NCBI GenBank assembly: GCA_964537505.1
Contig: CAZICK010000048.1
Location: forward strand, 1 to 29,956
Direction: 5' to 3'
Length of the DNA stretch: 29,956 nt
DNA from: DAINBT01 sp036732785
GTDB taxonomy: Bacteria; Planctomycetota; Phycisphaerae; Sedimentisphaerales; SM23-30
Position numbers and translations under genes: made by a program. Shown here piece after piece: positions 25,243 through 29,956 of this stretch (the first letter of the stretch is position 1; every line of letters begins with the position of its first letter). The notes below the pieces were generated by a model, which saw nothing but the letters and a program-made list of their open reading frames with translations, was not told the DNA's origin and did not search any database.

Positions 25243-25282
25243 AAAAAAACGAGTTCCTGCTGGAAGCATCGGATTGGGGAAC
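25243..25282 (-). terminator. Terminator downstream of the PurF-like gene
   Basis: On the minus strand GTTCC (25282-25278) pairs with GGAAC (25257-25253), with an inner TTCC/GGAA alternative, followed after three bases by seven T (25249-25243). It lies about 45 bp after the PurF-like stop codon and separates it from the polyprenyl synthase cluster. Confidence 0.5.
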
Positions 25283-25288
25283 ACGCCA

Positions 25289-25318
25289 GTACACCGGCGA
25301 TCATCGGGTACTTTTTTT
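25289..25318 (+). terminator. Plus-strand terminator-like hairpin
   Basis: GTAC-A-CCG (25289-25296) pairs with CGGGTAC (25305-25311) with one bulged A, followed by seven T (25312-25318). No plus-strand gene lies upstream within the intergenic region, so it either blocks antisense reading into the PurF-like gene or ends an unseen transcript. Confidence 0.4.
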
Positions 25319-25323
25319 GACTT

Positions 25324-26823
25324 TTACCAGAGGTCTTTTTGGAGTGAATCTTTTTGGGCCTTTTGTTTTTTCGCGGATGATTCGATCTCCAAAATTTTTG
25401 CCGATGCCTTGCTGGACGCCGATCTTGGGCACTGACCAGTCCAGCAATAAAGACAGAGTTTCTCCTTGGGCCTTCCGATGGCTTTGACCATATTCTCTAT
25501 AGTCTGATATCTAAGAGTGGTAACGCCTAAGTCTTTTTTGATCCATTCGACCATTTGATGATATTTTTGGGAATTGTGGTCTGTATATTCCGAGACATCT
25601 TTGCAGTCATGGCCTTCAAGGCTGCGAATAGCTTTGCGTGCTGCCAATTCATGGGTGGAACGGGTGGAAAGGTTAAAACGGCATGGAAACATCAGAGGTG
25701 GACAGGCCGCCCTGACGTGTATTTGTCTGGCCCCGCAATCCCAGAGCTTTTTGATGGTAAAGTTTTTAAGCTGGGTCCCCCTGACGATGGAATCTTCACA
25801 TACGACAATGCTGTTGCCTTCAATCACCTCTTTGATGGGAATAAGTTTCATTTTGGCGATCAGGTCTCGTGTTCGTTGTGAAGGAGGAGTATAACTTCTT
25901 CCATAGCCCGGGGTGTATTTGACCAGCGGTCGCCGAAATGGTTTGCCAGACTCCATCGCATAGCCTAATCCATGTGCCATGCCGGAATCAGGTACGCCGC
26001 TGACCAAATCGATCTCAATGTCATCATCTTGTCTGGAAAGATATCGCCCGCAATTTTCCCGGACAATCTCAGCGTTTATCCCTTCATAATTAGATGCCGG
26101 GAAACCGGTATATATCCAGTTAAACGCACATATTTGGTTGATATTTATACTTCCGGGTCTTCTTTGAACAATGCCATCCTCGTTCATTTGGACTATTTCA
26201 CCAGGCTCCAGATATTTTACTATCTCAAAATCGTTATTGGTAAAAGCGATGGTTTCAGTTGTAACGGCCCAGTCATTCTTGCGATTGCCGATAGCCAGTG
26301 GCGTATAGCCAAACCTGTCGCGGGCGGCATATATTCCGCTTCTGTTGAGCAACAAAAGAGAGCAGGAACCCTCTATAGCGTCGAACATTTTTTCTATTCC
26401 ATTGATTAGGTCTTTGCCCTGATTGATTAATTTAGCTATCAACTCTGTGTCATTTAGTCCTTTTTTACCAACCTCGCTGAAAGATACCCCTTTTTTAAAG
26501 AGAACTGAGGCCAATTCTTCGGAATTTTCTACAATACCATTTGTCGCAATGCAAAATGGCCCAAATTTCGAGTTGAGATAAATCGGTTGTTCATCCAGAG
26601 CGCTAATCACCCCGATACCCTTGTTACCGCGGACATCCTTAAAATCGTCATAAAATTTCGCCTTAAACTGGCTCTGGCTTATATTGTGTATTTGGCGGTT
26701 AAATTCCTCTCCAAGAACAGCAATGCCACCATATTGTGTTCCAAGGTGTGAATGATAATCTATGCCGTACAAAAGAGTTTCTGCACAATCCTCCTTCGTT
26801 ACTACGCCAAAAATACCGCTCAT
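25324..26823 (-). CDS. PurF-like amidophosphoribosyltransferase with altered glutaminase site
   Basis: A 499-aa homologue of PurF, which normally makes phosphoribosylamine from PRPP and glutamine-derived ammonia. The PRPP loop VVCEDSIVRGTQ (340-351) is present, and so are the four Fe-S cysteines of B. subtilis-type PurF: C232, C381 and C457/C460 in CLYC. The N-terminal glutaminase domain, however, begins MSGIFGVV: Ser2 replaces the catalytic Cys of MCGIFG. The RYST motif is also missing (GVIS at 71-74), while ATNGIVEN is kept and a Cys sits at 13. The start at 26823 has AAGGAAGG about 9 nt upstream; the frame is open to 26856 but no propeptide-plus-Cys is created. I recall related MSGIFG/MGGFFG proteins in Bacteroidetes and planctomycetes, so this may be a distinct subfamily. 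The role may use free ammonia, or differ. Confidence 0.8.
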   Translation of the reverse strand: MSGIFGVVTKEDCAETLLYGIDYHSHLGTQYGGIAVLGEEFNRQIHNISQSQFKAKFYDDFKDVRGNKGIGVISALDEQPIYLNSKFGPFCIATNGIVENSEELASVLFKKGVSFSEVGKKGLNDTELIAKLINQGKDLINGIEKMFDAIEGSCSLLLLNRSGIYAARDRFGYTPLAIGNRKNDWAVTTETIAFTNNDFEIVKYLEPGEIVQMNEDGIVQRRPGSININQICAFNWIYTGFPASNYEGINAEIVRENCGRYLSRQDDDIEIDLVSGVPDSGMAHGLGYAMESGKPFRRPLVKYTPGYGRSYTPPSQRTRDLIAKMKLIPIKEVIEGNSIVVCEDSIVRGTQLKNFTIKKLWDCGARQIHVRAACPPLMFPCRFNLSTRSTHELAARKAIRSLEGHDCKDVSEYTDHNSQKYHQMVEWIKKDLGVTTLRYQTIENMVKAIGRPKEKLCLYCWTGQCPRSASSKASAKILEIESSAKKQKAQKDSLQKDLW

Positions 26824-27010
26824 AATCTTTATCCTTCCTTTTGCGTCGAAAACCAAAGGACAACGAATATCTAATGGGTGAAATTACCGGTCTTGGCTCC
26901 AAGTGCCCTGTTTTGACTTCGCGTATAAGCAACACACAGGAAAAACGGCGAAATCGCGATAAACACCATTATACAAACATATTAGAAGTGGTCCAAACAT
27001 TATTTGTTTC

Positions 27011-27072
27011 AGCACGTGACAGGTGCTTTTATGGGTCAGATGGACACCACCCCCGATCCCATAAAACGCACC
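27011..27072 (-). promoter_or_regulatory. Structured leader upstream of the PurF-like gene
   Basis: GGTGCTTTTATGGG (27022-27035) pairs with CCCATAAAACGCACC (27058-27072) over 14 bp with one bulged base and a 22-nt loop. AGCAC (27011-27015) can instead pair with GTGCT (27023-27027), which would break the base of the large stem. The two pairings exclude each other, as in a switch. It lies about 200 bp before the PurF-like start and 300 bp before the divergent secreted-protein gene. It matches no riboswitch class I know. Confidence 0.45.
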
Positions 27073-27322
27073 GAAACCCTGGAACCACAAAAAATAAAAA
27101 CCATCGAAATCTCGCACATTAAATAATATGGGAAACTAGCAAAAAACCGTGTTTGTTGGGGATTTACAATTTTATGCGTAATCGCTACAAGTATTTACTA
27201 TAAAAGAGCTTACAATAAGTTGTGATGTTTTTTTTTGTGGTGAGCTACTTTTGTCGCAAGAGTCTTGTTTGCCTAAATGAAGAACGAAATTTATAATTAT
27301 AGCGTATAATATAAGGTGGTAG

Positions 27323-27351
27323 TTGTGTGTCTTTGTTAAAATTGTTATAAT
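27323..27351 (+). promoter_or_regulatory. Promoter for the secreted-protein gene
   Basis: A perfect TATAAT (27346-27351) stands 17 bp after TTGTGT (27323-27328, 3-4 consensus positions), 27 bp before the ATG at 27379. Another TATAAT occurs at 27305-27310. The rest of the 555-bp divergent region (26824-27378) holds only the structured element at 27011-27072 and AT-rich sequence. Confidence 0.5.
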
Positions 27352-27378
27352 AGGCATTACACTCAAAGAAAAAAGACG

Positions 27379-28023
27379 ATGTCGATCTTAAAACGGAACA
27401 ATTTGGCAATAGTGGCGGTTTTGGCTATGGGGGCGGTGCTCTGCCTGAGCGACCAACTGCAGGGGCAAGTATATGGTAATTCGTCAATACGTGGATTAAG
27501 TACTCCTCAGGCTAGGCGCGGCAGCGGCACGCTAAGTAGTTTTCGTCAGTTCTCGACCGGTATAGACGACAGCAATAGGGGCGGCTCGTCCAGTATGTTA
27601 GCGATAAATCCACGACGAACATTAGGCCGGTCTTCGATGCTCCCCGGTTCGGGCGGCGCAAAAACGGGAGAGAGTATGCCAAATTCCCTTTCAATGTTGA
27701 GTGCCGCACCGGTTGTCAGGACCTTTACCACTTCCTTGCTGGCGGCAGTTCAATTCCAGCCAATAGCAGGGAGTGGATTTAAACCATTTGACGTCAGAAG
27801 TGGTGATTTGGGGAAATCGGTTACATCAGGTTTTTCGCCCGGAGGAAACACGCTTAGACGAACGAGCAGACTCAAAACAAAAGCGTTAGCCATGACATCG
27901 ATGAATCGGTCACGTGATTCAGTTGCGGGATTTTCTCCAACCGGGTTTAAACAGAAAAAACCGATATTGCAGAGATTATCCCAATTGAGAACACGGCAAT
28001 CTTTACGTGGACAGAACATGTAG
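27379..28023 (+). CDS. Secreted basic Ser/Arg/Gly-rich protein, unknown
   Basis: I do not recognise this 214-aa protein. Residues 1-30 form a signal peptide: KR-containing start, hydrophobic NLAIVAVLAMGAVLCL core, then DQLQGQVYG near the likely cleavage site. The mature part is low in acidic residues, rich in Ser, Arg, Gly and Thr, with recurrent short elements such as RR-S-G, FSPxG (FSPGG, FSPTG) and TSRL/RLS. It has no cysteine after the signal, no clear domain and a strongly basic end (KQKKPILQRLSQLRTRQS). It is transcribed alone from its own promoter, opposite the PurF-like gene, and ends in a hairpin-rich region. It may be an exported structural or surface-binding protein; this is a guess. 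Confidence 0.65.
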   Translation: MSILKRNNLAIVAVLAMGAVLCLSDQLQGQVYGNSSIRGLSTPQARRGSGTLSSFRQFSTGIDDSNRGGSSSMLAINPRRTLGRSSMLPGSGGAKTGESMPNSLSMLSAAPVVRTFTTSLLAAVQFQPIAGSGFKPFDVRSGDLGKSVTSGFSPGGNTLRRTSRLKTKALAMTSMNRSRDSVAGFSPTGFKQKKPILQRLSQLRTRQSLRGQNM

Positions 28024-28075
28024 AATTCATGCTGTCAATGTTTACGCTTAAAAACGCCGCTGTAGTACCGACATC

Positions 28076-28110
28076 ATGCCTGGCGCCACTATTGCCGTGG
28101 CGCCAGGCAT
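28076..28110. terminator. Perfect 14-bp hairpin between convergent genes
   Basis: ATGCCTGGCGCCAC (28076-28089) and GTGGCGCCAGGCAT (28097-28110) are exact inverted copies with a 7-nt loop. It lies 52 bp after the secreted-protein stop and 50 bp from the permease stop. There is no T tract on either side; it contains the GGCGCC palindrome. Probably a bidirectional transcript end or an RNA-stabilising element. Confidence 0.6.
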
Positions 28111-28138
28111 CATCGTTGATCGGGGTTGTTACTGTAAT

Positions 28139-28158
28139 CCGGCTACCCACATAGCCGG
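28139..28158. terminator. Hairpin next to the permease stop
   Basis: CCGGCTA (28139-28145) and TAGCCGG (28152-28158) form a 7-bp stem with a 6-nt loop, followed on + by TTTAAGATTTT. It begins 1 bp after the permease stop codon on the minus strand, so it can serve as the 3' end for either gene. Confidence 0.5.
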
Positions 28159-28159
28159 T

Positions 28160-29521
28160 TTAAGATTTTGTCGGCATCTCCGCGGTTTCCGGTTCCAAAC
28201 CCAACTCTGCCAGGATCAGATAAGCCGCAAAACCTACGACGAACGACATCAGCGGCTCAAGGCCATAGCTAAGTTTGCCACCGCTAACAGGGCCGAGCAA
28301 GCCCATCAAAAGACCAATTGCCCATGCAATATAACCTGCCCAGTTGATACCTTTGCGAGGTCCGGGCCATCCGCCGTGGCGTACGTAATCAGCAAGCATG
28401 ACACCTGCTATGGGGCCAAACGCGGCGCCGACCATTATGAAGAAACCGACAAGATCCATTGCTTTACCGGTTGCGGCAAGGACGACACCGATAAGACCTG
28501 CAACCAATGTCATTGGAACACGTGGAATTTTCGGCAGCATTGTCGAAAACGCGTTAGCCGCGAGAAACGCACAGAAACCCAGCGGGCAAATACAGGCAAT
28601 TACAAACACCCATGAGGACGCCTTAGCCATAGATCCGCCGGACTGATTAATAGCAGCAATAAAAGGATCGAAACCTTGCATTCCTGCGATTTTCGGATCA
28701 TTGCCGATAGCTCCGGCGATAGCCAGTATCGCGAGAATACCGGCAACAAGTGCGGCCAGGGTAATCCCTACAAAACCGCCAAGAGCGACATCTTTTTCAT
28801 TACGGCTGTTCATACCGAAGTCGGTACCTGCGACACCGGCAGAAGCAAAAAAGCCGGCAGTAGCAGCAAGTGCTGCGAACATTGCAAGATTAACTGGCCC
28901 TAAACTTCCTTTAGTTGTAACAACGGCATCGCTAAAACCACCCAGGCCTTTACTATTGGCGCCAGCCGCTATCGCAATCGCCAGTAAAGGAAATATCGGC
29001 AGAAAACTGGAAAGTTTTCCAAGAAGCCCGATACCAACTGCTCCAACCAGAGCCATGCTCAGACCCAGCACCGCACAAACAACCCAGTAAAGAGGCAATT
29101 TTACAAGTTCTTCAATAGGGCCGCCTCTATTTATTGCCTGCATAAAGAAGCCAGCAGCAGATGTTGTGAAAAAAGCGTGCCAGAATATCTGCACAATACC
29201 CATTAGAAGTCCCGGGATGGCGATTCCACCATGTGTTCCGAATGTTGACGAGGCTGCCACATAAAGGGGCATTCCTGTTTTCATGCCGAGTTTTGCCGGC
29301 ACATAGTAGATGACCAGACAGAACATCGCACCCATAAACAGGCCGATGACGGCGGCTGCGATGCTGCCGGCCATAAGAGCCCCGGCCATCCCGGCCATGA
29401 ACGGCACGGAAAGAAATATCCCCGCATACGATGGTGCTGTGTTCTTATACCATGGCGCACGATTTCCCATCGGGTTTGGCGCCGCCGACTGCAAATAATT
29501 CGGCAATGTTCCATTACTCAT
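28160..29521 (-). CDS. NCS1-type (cytosine/purine family) permease
   Basis: A 453-aa inner-membrane transporter with about 12 hydrophobic segments, resembling CodB and other NCS1 cation-coupled carriers of nucleobases or related ring compounds. NCS1-like features are the early APSYAGIFLSVPFMAGMAGA, then KLGMKTGMPLYVAASSTFGTHG and QIFWHAFFTTSAAGFFMQAI (helix 3 region), AGTDFGMNSRNEKD, and AGVMLADYVRHGGWPG near helix 9-10. The ATG at 29521 has AGGAGAG 6-7 nt upstream; the open frame to 29680 is the untranslated leader. The substrate cannot be read from sequence. It is transcribed as a single gene behind a structured leader and the right repeat array. Confidence 0.8.
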   Translation of the reverse strand: MSNGTLPNYLQSAAPNPMGNRAPWYKNTAPSYAGIFLSVPFMAGMAGALMAGSIAAAVIGLFMGAMFCLVIYYVPAKLGMKTGMPLYVAASSTFGTHGGIAIPGLLMGIVQIFWHAFFTTSAAGFFMQAINRGGPIEELVKLPLYWVVCAVLGLSMALVGAVGIGLLGKLSSFLPIFPLLAIAIAAGANSKGLGGFSDAVVTTKGSLGPVNLAMFAALAATAGFFASAGVAGTDFGMNSRNEKDVALGGFVGITLAALVAGILAILAIAGAIGNDPKIAGMQGFDPFIAAINQSGGSMAKASSWVFVIACICPLGFCAFLAANAFSTMLPKIPRVPMTLVAGLIGVVLAATGKAMDLVGFFIMVGAAFGPIAGVMLADYVRHGGWPGPRKGINWAGYIAWAIGLLMGLLGPVSGGKLSYGLEPLMSFVVGFAAYLILAELGLEPETAEMPTKS

Positions 29522-29681
29522 GATTTGCTCTCCTATAAAAAAACTCTCCATTAAAACCTCACCCGGCGCCTCGCCGAGTGCCTGCCAAATGAGATTCGCC
29601 TTTATATTCATACCTGTTGGGTTATTACCCAGGCTAAGCGATTCTCCCAACGGCCAGACAGGGCCATTTTGTTTTAACAAT
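29522..29681 (-). promoter_or_regulatory. Structured 5' leader of the permease
   Basis: Reading the minus strand, three hairpins follow each other. GGCC/GGCC (29665-29662 with 29655-29652). CCT-GGGT/ACCC-AGG (29633-29613, with a 3-nt bulge). CACTCGGCG/CGCCGGGTG (29580-29572 with 29568-29560, 9 bp, triloop). A T7 run (29543-29537) and the ribosome binding site follow. GGAGAG occurs twice, just before and just after the T run. The layout suits a riboswitch or attenuator, but I could not match it to a purine, TPP, guanidine or other known class. Confidence 0.4.
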
Positions 29682-29687
29682 CCGCAT

Positions 29688-29715
29688 ATCTTAACAACAA
29701 GGTCCTATTTGCCAA
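29688..29715 (-). promoter_or_regulatory. Promoter for the permease
   Basis: The minus strand reads TTGGCA (29715-29710, 5 of 6), a 16-bp spacer and TAAGAT (29693-29688, 4 of 6). A start near 29681 gives a leader of about 160 nt. The right repeat array begins about 90 bp upstream of this promoter. Confidence 0.45.
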
Positions 29716-29802
29716 CACAAAAAAATATAAGACTTTTTAGCGTTGGGATAAAATCGCACAAATACGATCTGGTCTTCCTGAATTTCACAGGCCATCGCCC
29801 GC

Positions 29803-29949
29803 TGTAAGTGCTTATTTTACGTTATTGGAAATTGTTGTAAGTGCTTATTTTTGGTTGTTGGGAATTGTTGTAAGTGCTTATTTTTGGTGGTGGGGAAGTG
29901 TTGTAAGTGCTTATTTTACGTTGTTGGAATTGATGTAAGTGCTTATTTT
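29803..29949 (-). repeat. Right 32-33 bp-period repeat array (5 copies)
   Basis: TGTAAGTGCTTATTTT occurs perfectly at 29803, 29836, 29869, 29902 and 29934 (16 bp each), giving periods of 33, 33, 33 and 32. It is the reverse complement of the left-end unit. The four spacers are variants of one another, and the outermost (16 bp) is identical to the outermost spacer of the left array; the flanking TTACGC is shared too. Relative to the permease the units have the same direction as the left array has relative to purD. Confidence 0.92.
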
Positions 29950-29956
29950 TGCGTAA

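Noticed and set aside
29803..29949. CRISPR array
   Set aside because: Repeat is only 16 bp and the 16-17 bp spacers are variants of one another; no cas genes in the window. It is a degenerate tandem repeat.
146..29949. A 30-kb mobile element bounded by inverted terminal repeats, with the XerC/D gene as integrase
   Set aside because: The interior is housekeeping and metabolic genes without transposase or phage genes, the repeat is a multi-copy array, and the recombinase looks like a chromosomal Xer enzyme. Contig ends stopping in a genomic repeat is simpler.
1..29956. tRNA or rRNA genes
   Set aside because: Scanning for the T-loop and acceptor patterns on both strands showed none; short resemblances lie inside coding genes.

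Overview
The window reads as a chromosomal fragment, probably one whole assembly contig, from an anaerobic member of the Planctomycetota. The phylum is inferred from the protein styles (planctomycete-like NqrA remnant, PurF-like protein, SGLT-type symporters, the MetF/pterin-methyltransferase fusion); Phycisphaerae/Sedimentisphaerales-like is a guess. No rRNA, tRNA, transposase, phage gene or CRISPR array was seen. Both ends run into the same 32-33 bp tandem repeat array in inverted orientation, which probably explains where the contig stops.

Layout. 1-375: an 11-bp repeat, a three-copy 33-bp-period array and a G-poor leader in front of purD (376-1644). 1770-4960: two glycosyltransferases on +, separated by a strong hairpin. 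4971-8229 (-): a sugar kinase of the galactokinase family followed by an SSS sodium:solute symporter. 8418-8507 (-): a candidate small RNA with its own promoter, a long stem, CU-rich single-stranded parts and a U8 tail. 8958-11430 (+): a membrane-anchored trypsin-like protease, a small four-Cys protein and a XerC/D recombinase. 11518-14341 (-): an unknown protein and a membrane-bound nucleotide-sugar 4,6-dehydratase. 14689-16286 (+): an ASCH-domain protein and a UroD-family methyltransferase-like protein.

16357-24858 is a minus-strand run read in the order polyprenyl synthase, broken nqrA, fhs (formate-THF ligase), an 829-833 aa fusion of methylene-THF reductase + Cys-rich MTHFR_C domain + pterin-binding methyltransferase, aconitase-X large subunit, aconitase-X small subunit, DapA/NAL-family lyase. 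It joins the methyl branch of one-carbon (Wood-Ljungdahl type) metabolism to an aconitase-X/DapA pair that in other bacteria belongs to hydroxyproline-type breakdown; the convergent UroD-family gene next to it could supply methyl groups. The substrate is not readable from sequence.

25324-26823 (-) is a PurF homologue that keeps the PRPP site and all four Fe-S cysteines but has Ser in place of the catalytic N-terminal Cys. 27379-28023 (+) is a secreted basic protein of unknown function. 28160-29521 (-) is an NCS1 (cytosine/purine-type) permease with a structured leader, preceded by a five-copy version of the end repeat. Both 33-bp arrays lie upstream of a nucleotide-related gene and in the same orientation relative to it, so they could be regulatory as well as repetitive.
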